A DNA stretch of 64,000 nucleotides from Phycisphaerae bacterium. GTDB taxonomy: Bacteria > Chloroflexota > Anaerolineae > 4572-78 > J111. The position numbers were made by a program, and so were the translations under genes. Below the pieces are notes generated by a model that was not told where the DNA came from, ran no database searches, and worked only from the letters and a program-made list of their open reading frames with translations. The stretch is taken from assembly GCA_028285035.1 (NCBI GenBank), contig JANQQF010000090.1, positions 1 through 64,000 on the forward strand. Direction: 5' to 3'. Shown one piece after another: positions 53,933-61,755 of the stretch. The number at the start of each line of letters is the position of its first letter. The first letter of the stretch is position 1.

Positions 53933-55297
53933 ATGATGAATAAGCGAGTATATTTTATAGTTGGTTTGATTATCCTTTTATCGACTTTAATTATTCCCTC
54001 TCAGCTTGAGCCTGATTTTGCCCAAGCCCAAACAGCACCTGAAGGACAAGTTTATACGGTTCAACGGTCAGACTCATTGTGGCGGTTGGCCGAAAAATAT
54101 TTGGGCGATGGCAATCTTTTTCCGCTAATTGTTGAGGCAACAGCCGAAGCAGCGACCTCAAATCCACAAATTACGGTTATTTCAGAGCCCAGTCTTTTAC
54201 TCCCTGGTCAGCAAATTTGGATTCCGGCTGAGGTGACCATAGCTAACGTGCCAAGCGAGGAAAACGACGTTGTTGAACCTAAGGTTGAAATTGAGCCAGA
54301 GATAACAGAAGCGGCAGAGACAACATCTTCAGATATCCCTCAAGTGGGCGAACCCTACGGGCACATCGCCTTTAGCTTTTGGAACAACAGCCCTGATCGT
54401 TGCACGTATGAAGTCAATGTGATCGATGTGGGAGCTTGTCTGGAAGGGAGTGAGCAATGCCAAGCTAATCGTCGCATTGTGGGCTTGAACAACATCAGCG
54501 AGCCAGCCCTCTCGCCCGAAGGCGACCGCTTAGCTTTCCGTGGCTGGGGCGAGCCACCCACCGAGGACAATCCCTATTTTGGCTGCGCTGATCCCCATTT
54601 CGCCCGTCACTTGGGCCACACCACACTTGATGCAACCGGATTTACTGGTACGGGTGGCTTCTGGGAGGACTCTCACCCCGATTGGTCCCCCGATGGCAAT
54701 CGGCTCGTCTTTGACAGCGGTCGAAACGGTGACGGCATCACCCGTCTCTATACCATTTATGCCGATGGTTCAAGCGAGGAAGACCTACGCATTATTGGAC
54801 AACAACCCTCTTGGGCACCCGACAATGAACGGTTTGTCTATCGTGGGTGTGACCTTTCAGGCAATGGCTGTGGCCTTCGCCTTGGTGTCGCCGTACCAAC
54901 CCAACATTGGGACACAGGCGAAAATATGTTGGGCAGCGTCGTCGAGGATGGACAAGCGGCTCATCCTGATTGGTCACCTATCAACGATGAAATCATTTAT
55001 CAAAGTGCGATCAATGGCGGTTGGGATCTATACATTGTTGAGGCTGATGGCAGCAATTTGCGCCAACTAACCACAGATGGAATAGTCAAAGGATTACCCG
55101 TTTGGTCACCTGATGGGGAGTGGATTGCCTATACAACCTTCGATGGCGTTAATTGGAGTTTGCGCATCATCCGACGTGATGGTACAAATGATCAAGGGTT
55201 ATTTGTTTACGATGGTGGCATTTATGCCATCCCCAAAGTCGTCGAGCCGTACGGGGTACGGGACTGGTTGGATGAACAGATATCCTGGTCAAAATAA
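53933..55297 (+). CDS. secreted LysM and PD40 (TolB-like propeller) protein
   Basis: A 454-residue exported protein. The signal peptide ends near residue 33 (AQAQ). A LysM domain follows (about 39-96: VYTVQRSDSLWRLAEKYLGD...LLPGQQIWIP), then a Glu/Thr-rich spacer, then a PD40-type propeller with repeats ISEPALSPEGDRLAFRGWG, SHPDWSPDGNRLVFDSGRNG and VWSPDGEWIAYTTFDG. LysM should hold it on peptidoglycan. No catalytic site is seen. AAGGAGG lies seven bases before ATG 53933. It ends 20 bases before the zinc-ribbon pentapeptide gene. Confidence 0.88.
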   Translation: MMNKRVYFIVGLIILLSTLIIPSQLEPDFAQAQTAPEGQVYTVQRSDSLWRLAEKYLGDGNLFPLIVEATAEAATSNPQITVISEPSLLLPGQQIWIPAEVTIANVPSEENDVVEPKVEIEPEITEAAETTSSDIPQVGEPYGHIAFSFWNNSPDRCTYEVNVIDVGACLEGSEQCQANRRIVGLNNISEPALSPEGDRLAFRGWGEPPTEDNPYFGCADPHFARHLGHTTLDATGFTGTGGFWEDSHPDWSPDGNRLVFDSGRNGDGITRLYTIYADGSSEEDLRIIGQQPSWAPDNERFVYRGCDLSGNGCGLRLGVAVPTQHWDTGENMLGSVVEDGQAAHPDWSPINDEIIYQSAINGGWDLYIVEADGSNLRQLTTDGIVKGLPVWSPDGEWIAYTTFDGVNWSLRIIRRDGTNDQGLFVYDGGIYAIPKVVEPYGVRDWLDEQISWSK

Positions 55298-55317
55298 AAT
55301 TTTGTGAGGGAAAGCCA

Positions 55318-56094
55318 ATGTCTGATGAACTAAAGCGATGTCCGTTTTGCGATGAAGAAATCCGGATTAAAGCAATGATTTGCAAACATTGTCATCAATG
55401 GATGCCTGGTTATAGCTATGAAGGGGCTATCCGAGACTTGGTTATTATCAAACAGGAAACTCAGCCCGATGCAGAACAAGTTCAAGTTGCGGTTCAATCC
55501 CGTGAGGAGCAGCTACAGCTTGTCTTGAATTGGGCTGAAATGAATCCAAAAGTTCGGCTTAAAGAGCTTGATGTCTCCGCCCAAAATCTAGAAAACGTCA
55601 ACCTCAGCGGGGCTGACTTGACCGGTACCGACTTCAGCAGATCGAATTTGCAGGGGGCTAATTTAAGCGGAGCCAATCTGACCAAGGCCAACTTCTTTGA
55701 GGCAAATCTGGAAGGGGCCAACCTGACCAAAGCCAAGTTAAATGAAGCTTACTTACGAGAGGCTAATCTGAACGGGGTAGACTTGAGTAATTCGGTTATG
55801 GTCAAGGCCAACATGTATGGTGTACATATGATTAAGGCCAAACTGTATCGGGTTGATTTAGAGCAGGTCAATTTAAAGGGGGCGATTTTACATGGCACCC
55901 ACTTCACTGAGTCATATCTCAAAGAAACTGATTTTGCTTCCGCCGAATTAGAAGATATCAGTCTTAAAGGTGCAGCCCTCGTCCGTACCAACTTTGATCA
56001 CACCGATCTCACCAATCCCCAACTAAAAGCTGCCCGCAGCATTGAGGAAGTAATTACACCGACAGGAAAGGTCTATTCACCCGAGATATCTTAA
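55318..56094 (+). CDS. zinc-ribbon pentapeptide-repeat protein
   Basis: A 258-residue cytosolic protein. Residues 8-29 form a small zinc ribbon (CPFCDEEI...CKHCHQWM). Residues about 62-80 repeat the LxWA module of the 6192-7109 protein, and from about 90 to 245 there are A(N/D)LxX pentapeptides. It has a weak SD (AGGGAAAG) and follows the LysM-PD40 gene by 20 bases. As with its relative, no function is assignable. Confidence 0.88.
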   Translation: MSDELKRCPFCDEEIRIKAMICKHCHQWMPGYSYEGAIRDLVIIKQETQPDAEQVQVAVQSREEQLQLVLNWAEMNPKVRLKELDVSAQNLENVNLSGADLTGTDFSRSNLQGANLSGANLTKANFFEANLEGANLTKAKLNEAYLREANLNGVDLSNSVMVKANMYGVHMIKAKLYRVDLEQVNLKGAILHGTHFTESYLKETDFASAELEDISLKGAALVRTNFDHTDLTNPQLKAARSIEEVITPTGKVYSPEIS

Positions 56095-56113
56095 GCGAAG
56101 CGTAGGGCCATCT

Positions 56114-56134
56114 GTTAAGCGAGTAAAGCTTAAC
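56114..56134. other. short inverted repeat after the pentapeptide gene
   Basis: GTTAAGC and GCTTAAC, seven perfect pairs with a seven-base spacer, between the pentapeptide and DUF1638 genes. No T-run follows. A TACAAT at 56165-56170 may be the -10 of the next unit. Confidence 0.35.
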
Positions 56135-56224
56135 ATAATATTCGCCAAGAGATAGAGAAAGTGATACAATAGTTCAAGTAGGTAACCACCCAATTTTCAT
56201 CGTAAGCCACAAATTTAAATCGAA

Positions 56225-56836
56225 ATGAAAACCCTATTCATCGCCTGTGGGGCGTTAGCTAAAGAAACAAAATATATCATTGATAAATATGAGTGGGTCG
56301 TCGATCTTAAAGCTTTACCCGCCTTACATCACGCCACACCTCATTTGATTACCCGTGATTTGGAAAAAATGCTCAGCGACATTCGGCCAAATTACGACCA
56401 AGTGATTGTCGTTTATGGCTTTTGTGGTGCGGTGGGAATTGATGATGTCCTGGAGAAATACCAAGCGGTGCGGATCAGCGGCCCACATTGTTATGAAATG
56501 TTCGCTGGAACCAAGCAGTTTGATGCGATGATGGATGAGGAGCCTGGCACCTTCTTTTTAACCGATTGGCTCTTACGTGCTTATGACAAAGCAGTTTTAG
56601 CTGGCTTAGGCATTGACAAACACCCAGAGCTTGCCCCTCTCTACTTTGGCAATTACAAACGTTTAGTCTATCTCAGCCAATTTCCAACTGATAAACTTCT
56701 CGACAAAGGCCAAACAATTGCATCTGCAATGGGCTGGACCTTTGAACATCGCCCGGTGGGAATGGGTGATCTTGAAACCAGACTTGTTGCGTTGATGAAC
56801 CAGGGTCAGACCTCACAAGAAGGGATCAGTGTCTAA
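56225..56836 (+). CDS. DUF1638 protein
   Basis: A 203-residue cytosolic protein with the DUF1638 pattern: an N-terminal CGAL, then LPALHHATPHLI, a YGFCGAVG motif, and RISGPHCYEMFAG. His and Cys residues may bind a metal or cofactor. The family's function is unproven; it is found near methyltransferase and corrinoid genes in other organisms, as far as I recall, so proximity to the MttB-like gene 3.4 kb upstream may be meaningful. Its stop overlaps the next start by one base (TAATG). Confidence 0.83.
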   Translation: MKTLFIACGALAKETKYIIDKYEWVVDLKALPALHHATPHLITRDLEKMLSDIRPNYDQVIVVYGFCGAVGIDDVLEKYQAVRISGPHCYEMFAGTKQFDAMMDEEPGTFFLTDWLLRAYDKAVLAGLGIDKHPELAPLYFGNYKRLVYLSQFPTDKLLDKGQTIASAMGWTFEHRPVGMGDLETRLVALMNQGQTSQEGISV

Positions 56837-57081
56837 TGCCGCAACAAAGGGCTTGGCTCAAGTGCATTTGTGGATTTGAGGGGTACGTCTCATTTTTGAG
56901 TGAGGAGCCAAATCTTTGTTCAACCTGCCAACAGGATGCCTATGAACAGTTGGAGCTTGCCCCCCCACCCAGCGTCGAACGCCTCCTCCCCCGTGGTTGG
57001 TCCAAGCTAAACGCCAGGCAAAAAAAGCGGGTTGAAAAATATATCGCTTTAATTTTGGCTGAACAGCCACGTCTGTTTTGA
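56836..57081 (+). CDS. small zinc-ribbon protein
   Basis: An 81-residue protein with four cysteines in two CxC/CxxC pairs (KCICGF and CSTCQQD) that can hold one zinc, followed by a basic helical C-terminus. It is translationally coupled to DUF1638 by the one-base overlap TAATG, which argues for a functional partnership. I do not recognise the family. Confidence 0.7.
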   Translation: MPQQRAWLKCICGFEGYVSFLSEEPNLCSTCQQDAYEQLELAPPPSVERLLPRGWSKLNARQKKRVEKYIALILAEQPRLF

Positions 57082-57200
57082 TAGTCTTAAGTAGTAACTT
57101 ACCTCTCAACCTCATCTCCAACCTACTCATACCCAATTTCCACCCTAATTTTTGATCACGTTCTCATAAAACCAACACAAAACATTTTTGGAGAAACTCA

Positions 57201-58847
57201 ATGACTACGCGCAACGTTTCCAGCATCATCATTGAAGGACTTAAGGCAGCAGGTATCGATCATCTCTACTGTTTACCAGGCGTACAAAATGACGATTTTT
57301 TTGACACGCTCTATGATTACACGGATGAGATAAATATTATCACCACCCGTCACGAGCAAGGCGCAGCATACATGGCCTTGGGCGCAGCCTTGGCGACAGG
57401 CAAACCACAAGCCTACTCTGTCGTTCCCGGCCCAGGTATGCTTAATGCGTCGGGGGCTTTGGCGACAGCCTTCGGTTTAAGCGCGCCTGTGCTAGCTCTT
57501 ATCGGACAGATTCCCAGCCCCTTTATGGGTAAAATGTATGGCTTACTCCACGAGTTGCCTGACCAACTGGCTATCTTGCAGCAAATCACGAAACATGCTG
57601 AGGGTATCTATGACACCGAAACGGTGACTGAGCAGATTCAGCGAGTGATGACTGCTCTGGTCAGTGGGCAACCTCGTCCCGTTGGAATGGAAGTACCTAT
57701 GGACGTTTGGGGACGGGCCGTTGAACAGGCTGGTCTCTCCCTAAAAATCGAAGCACAATTACCATCTCTGAATGAGGACGCGATTGAGGAGGCCGCAAAG
57801 GTACTGGCCAAGGCAAAACAACCGCTAATCATTCTTGGAGGTGGGGCACAAGATGCAGGCGAAGCCATTCGGGAGATGGCTGAGCTAATCCAAGCGCCAT
57901 TTAGTGGCAATCGCACTGGCCGAGGTATTGTCGATGAACGACACCCTTTGTATGTCCCCTGGCCTGTGGCCCATAAGTTGTGGAGTATGGCTGATGTTGT
58001 TCTGGCCATCGGGACTCGGCTACAAACGTCCCAGATGGGGTGGGGAAGCGATGACGATCTAAAAATCATCCACATCAATCTGGATCCCGATGAAATTGGG
58101 CGACACGGCCCGCCAACCGTGGGGCTGGTGGCTGATGCAAACCAGGCGATGACTCATTTAGTTGAGCGAACTCAGACACACACTAAGCCACACCCCAGTC
58201 GATTAGAAGAATTACAAGCCTTACGGGCCGACTTTGCTAAAGAAATCGCCCATCTTGAACCTCAACTCTCGTATCTAAATGCCATTAGAGCCGAGTTACC
58301 AGAAGATGGCATTTTGGTCGAAGATTTAACCCAGGTCATGTTTGTCAGCCGTCTGGCCTATCCGGTTTATCAACCCCGTACATATCTCTCCGGTGGTTAT
58401 CCTGGCACGTTAGGGATGGGATACGCCACCGCCCTAGGCGCACAAACGGCAATGCCCGACCGGAAGGTCTTATCGGTCAATGGCGATGGGGGATTCCTAT
58501 ATACCGCTTCCGAAATTGCCACAGCTGTTCGATACAATATCCCTGTCACGGCCATCGTCTTCGCAGATAATGCTTATGGCAACGTCAAACGTATTCAACA
58601 AGAGCGGTATAATGGCCGAACGATTGCCAGTGATTTAACCAACCCCGATTTTGTTAAGTTAGCCGAAAGTTATGGGGCTTTAGGCTTACGAGCCACTACC
58701 CCATCTGAGTTGAGACACACGCTACGCGAATCATTTGAAGCTAACCGCCCCACAATTATAGAAGTTCCCGTCGATGAAATGCCCAGCCCTTGGGAGTTTC
58801 TCCTTCTGCCTCGGGTTCGCGGTGAGGGACTGGATGGCGTATTCTAA
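57201..58847 (+). CDS. thiamine diphosphate-dependent enzyme (acetolactate synthase-like)
   Basis: A 548-residue ThDP enzyme with the PYR domain catalytic Glu in RHEQGAAYMALGAALATGKP and the PP-domain motif GDGGFLYTASEIATA ending in DNAYGN. It resembles the acetolactate synthase large-subunit group, including oxalyl-CoA, sulfopyruvate and benzoylformate decarboxylases, and the exact reaction cannot be told. It has no small-subunit neighbour, which argues against a role in branched-chain amino-acid synthesis. It stands alone downstream of DUF1638. Confidence 0.88.
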   Translation: MTTRNVSSIIIEGLKAAGIDHLYCLPGVQNDDFFDTLYDYTDEINIITTRHEQGAAYMALGAALATGKPQAYSVVPGPGMLNASGALATAFGLSAPVLALIGQIPSPFMGKMYGLLHELPDQLAILQQITKHAEGIYDTETVTEQIQRVMTALVSGQPRPVGMEVPMDVWGRAVEQAGLSLKIEAQLPSLNEDAIEEAAKVLAKAKQPLIILGGGAQDAGEAIREMAELIQAPFSGNRTGRGIVDERHPLYVPWPVAHKLWSMADVVLAIGTRLQTSQMGWGSDDDLKIIHINLDPDEIGRHGPPTVGLVADANQAMTHLVERTQTHTKPHPSRLEELQALRADFAKEIAHLEPQLSYLNAIRAELPEDGILVEDLTQVMFVSRLAYPVYQPRTYLSGGYPGTLGMGYATALGAQTAMPDRKVLSVNGDGGFLYTASEIATAVRYNIPVTAIVFADNAYGNVKRIQQERYNGRTIASDLTNPDFVKLAESYGALGLRATTPSELRHTLRESFEANRPTIIEVPVDEMPSPWEFLLLPRVRGEGLDGVF

Positions 58848-58880
58848 AATCTTAACCGTCATTTCATACCCAACCGCTCA

Positions 58881-60632
58881 TCAAGAAATGCTTCGCTGAA
58901 ATCGGCGTCTGCTCTCTCTTGTATGTGATTTAAGTGGTGGGGCTTGCACCATACAAAGATGATTAATCTCTTGTTCTTCGCTATGCCAGATGAGCTGGGC
59001 TGTATCAAAACCACAATAGCTTAGTAGGTGACTAAAGCTTTTACGATCATAATAGCTCGCCTGATAGCCAATGTATTGGCCGGATAAGGCATATGATTGA
59101 GGGGTAAAACAGTCCGTCAGAAGAATACCGCCTGGAGCTAAAAGATGATGGAGCAGCTTTAAATGTTTCAATAAATCCGGTTTGGCAATCCAGCTAGACA
59201 AACCAATAAACAGAATCAAATCGTAGGGGCCTTGCTCCTCTAACTGATCACGGATACGCAGGGTTGTCAAATCGCCTTGGATAAAATCCAAAACAAAATT
59301 TTGGCTCTGTTGGGCGGCACGCAAAGTGGTTTGAATATCATTGGTTGGATCAAGGTCTGAGAGCACCAATCGAGTGTCACTCGGGGGCGTCGTTTGGGGC
59401 AAGGTCTCTAACAAATCCAGAGAATATCCACATGGGGCACTTAAAATTTTTAGCGGCGTTTGCCGCTGTGGTTGATTGAGATGTTCTAGACTGTGTTGAA
59501 TAAATTGCTTAAGCAAACTAAAGCGATTAGCAACAGCTTGATGGAGCGGGTAATCAAAAAAGCATCGTTCTAACCAGTTGTAAGTATGTTGATCTTGTTG
59601 ATAGATCAGACGCATAATTTTAGCTGAATACCCTTCGGCTAAAAACTGTCGGCCCGGCTTACTTAAAATGAAGGTAAGCTCCTGAAATCCCCCACGATGC
59701 AAGTTCGGAAACAAGTAATTGAATAGATAGCGTCGATTGAGGGCTTTCTTGAAGAGCGTTTGAGGCTTTGTTATCTTTTGTTGACTAATGCCCAAATGTT
59801 TTTTTTGTCTTCGGTTTTTTTGAGGTTGGATAGATAGCGTACGGATAAAATCAACAATGTATTTCAAACTTTGTTCAATACTATTGTGAGTTACATCAAG
59901 CGTCAGGATGCGATCCTGGCCTTTTTGTTTGGCAAAAAAATGCACAACATTTTCGTACATGGTTTGGGCGTCGTTCAAATCAAGTAGATTTTCGTGGTAG
60001 TCGAGGCGTTGATTACTGAGGACCAAACGATTGAGGGCGGTCCGTGGGTTGATCTTCAGAAAAATTATTGCATCTGGATAGGTTAGCAGATTCCACTTTG
60101 CGCTTTGGTCCAGTTGCTTCAATCGACGCATCAGGCTTAAGCCAGGAATTGCCTGCCGAATGTCTTTGGGGGGTGCCTGTCCACGCATAATATAGTTAGC
60201 TAGCATTTCGATATCAATTTTATCGATCGAGCCAGACTGCCGATCAAGATAATTAATGGCCCGTCCAGCAGAGGAGAGAAGCAGGTCCCCATCTTTAAAG
60301 ACCACATCTGCTTGATATTTTTTGGCCAATGCTTTGGCCGTTTGACTTTGCAAGGCCATCTGCATCACTTTCAATGGTGGATAAAGCTTTCGATTGTGGT
60401 TAACCGCCTTGGTTGTGCGATGAAACCAAGGTTCCAAATGAGCACTTAACGGCAGGCCAAGCGGGTTAAAATTGGGTTGAAAGAGATCCTCCTCGGGTGT
60501 AAAGCCCCAACAGCTTTCCCCGACAGCTAAACTTCTCAACCCACATTCTGCGCTAACCAACCGAGCCACTAATGGGGTCAATGTACTTTTCCCTGTACCA
60601 TCAATACCAATTAGGCTGACCGACATATGCAT
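58881..60632 (-). CDS. thymidylate-kinase-like P-loop protein fused to a SAM methyltransferase
   Basis: A 583-residue two-domain protein. The N-terminal half (about 1-265) has Walker A in SLIGIDGTGKSTLTPLVARL and VVFKDGDLLLSSAG, matching thymidylate-kinase-like proteins. The C-terminal half (about 370-560) is a class I SAM methyltransferase, with KILSAPCGYSLDLLE as the SAM glycine loop, LVLSDLDPT as the acidic residue and LAPGGILLTDCF. The middle (270-370) is a basic linker and helical region. It begins 31 bases after the lipid-kinase-like gene stop, with AGGAG before the ATG, so it is the third gene of the glpD operon. The substrate is unknown. Confidence 0.8.
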   Translation of the reverse strand: MHMSVSLIGIDGTGKSTLTPLVARLVSAECGLRSLAVGESCWGFTPEEDLFQPNFNPLGLPLSAHLEPWFHRTTKAVNHNRKLYPPLKVMQMALQSQTAKALAKKYQADVVFKDGDLLLSSAGRAINYLDRQSGSIDKIDIEMLANYIMRGQAPPKDIRQAIPGLSLMRRLKQLDQSAKWNLLTYPDAIIFLKINPRTALNRLVLSNQRLDYHENLLDLNDAQTMYENVVHFFAKQKGQDRILTLDVTHNSIEQSLKYIVDFIRTLSIQPQKNRRQKKHLGISQQKITKPQTLFKKALNRRYLFNYLFPNLHRGGFQELTFILSKPGRQFLAEGYSAKIMRLIYQQDQHTYNWLERCFFDYPLHQAVANRFSLLKQFIQHSLEHLNQPQRQTPLKILSAPCGYSLDLLETLPQTTPPSDTRLVLSDLDPTNDIQTTLRAAQQSQNFVLDFIQGDLTTLRIRDQLEEQGPYDLILFIGLSSWIAKPDLLKHLKLLHHLLAPGGILLTDCFTPQSYALSGQYIGYQASYYDRKSFSHLLSYCGFDTAQLIWHSEEQEINHLCMVQAPPLKSHTRESRRRFQRSIS

Positions 60633-60663
60633 TGTTCTCTCCTATCTCGTGTTCAAGCAAAGT

Positions 60664-61746
60664 TTATAATTGCTGGGGAATTAATACCTTTATCGGGGCA
60701 ACCACCTCAAAGCGAAGGTGGTGAGGCAGGGAAAATGTATCTTCATCTAAAGCAACCACGGTTTTATCTTTATCCAAAAATTCGATCTCCAAGGGGTGGG
60801 TCGTGGTAATTTCATAGGGGATAACGTATTGATTCAAATTGCGCCAATGCCAAAGACAGGCCAAGGTCTGTTTTCGCCCTCGTAGGGGGATGATACATAG
60901 AACGAAACGGGCCTGATTAGGCTCACACCCAGTTTGAAAAGGAAGCTCTGGAAAATCGAAATTGATAAGTAAGCCGGAGAATAACCTCAACGTCTGAGTT
61001 TGCCCGCCATGTTTAATTTTTACCAGGTCCGCCTTGTTTGGTCGCAAAAAACATTGAATGGCCCGCCATAAGCTAAAGCTCAAGTATTGCATAGTGTTTA
61101 TTTTTTCCATCGAAAGAAAACGATTTAACCAACGCATCAAATGAGGGTGTTTGTCTCGCCAATCGTGGGCGTCATCTGGCACCTGCGCAAACTGGCCTAA
61201 TCCACCCATCGTTAAACCATAGTGGGTGTGAGTTTGGCCTTGGGAGGAAAATACGGTGCAGCTATAGACATAACAGGGTGTGGTCCGATCTTGAAGAAGA
61301 GCAGCGGCTAGTTCACGCATAGCGTCCTTTACATTTTTTGATACCCCCAAATATTTGGGCAGAAGATTACCCGAGCCAAGACGTAAAGCCGCGATATAAA
61401 CATCTTCAAGGCTCCCGCCCCGTGGCGAGATTTCCTGAAAGAGTCCCTGAACAAGGGCACGATTGGTCCCGCCCCCGCCCCCAACAATCAATAGACAGGG
61501 GCCTGAATGAGTCTGCAAGAAGGCTTCTGTTTGTTTAATAACCTCTTGATGATTTTGGGTAATGGCCACACAGGTCTTTGGCAAAAAAGCAAAGGTGTCC
61601 TGAAACGTCTCGATGATGAGCGCCAATTCTGCCGAGGTACGCCCTCGCCCAGAAGGTTGGTTCAGGATGAGTAATGCTGATTTTATGGCTGGTTTAGACA
61701 AACAGGCCGAATTCTTTTCAAGTTCAAGAAACGATGTTGCGGGCAT
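60664..61746 (-). CDS. diacylglycerol kinase-like protein with altered GGDGT motif
   Basis: A 360-residue protein of the DAGK/NAD-kinase fold family. It starts with LLILNQPSGRGRT (phosphate loop), then LIVGGGGGTNRAL where family members have GGDGT, and LRLGSGNLLPKYLG. A terminal VALDEDTF replaces the DGE often seen. Replacement of the motif Asp by Gly is likely to weaken or alter catalysis. ATG 61746 has AGGAGA upstream. It lies nine bases after the glpD stop, which suggests a lipid or glycerol-phosphate connection. Confidence 0.75.
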   Translation of the reverse strand: MPATSFLELEKNSACLSKPAIKSALLILNQPSGRGRTSAELALIIETFQDTFAFLPKTCVAITQNHQEVIKQTEAFLQTHSGPCLLIVGGGGGTNRALVQGLFQEISPRGGSLEDVYIAALRLGSGNLLPKYLGVSKNVKDAMRELAAALLQDRTTPCYVYSCTVFSSQGQTHTHYGLTMGGLGQFAQVPDDAHDWRDKHPHLMRWLNRFLSMEKINTMQYLSFSLWRAIQCFLRPNKADLVKIKHGGQTQTLRLFSGLLINFDFPELPFQTGCEPNQARFVLCIIPLRGRKQTLACLWHWRNLNQYVIPYEITTTHPLEIEFLDKDKTVVALDEDTFSLPHHLRFEVVAPIKVLIPQQL

Positions 61747-61755
61747 GACATTCTC

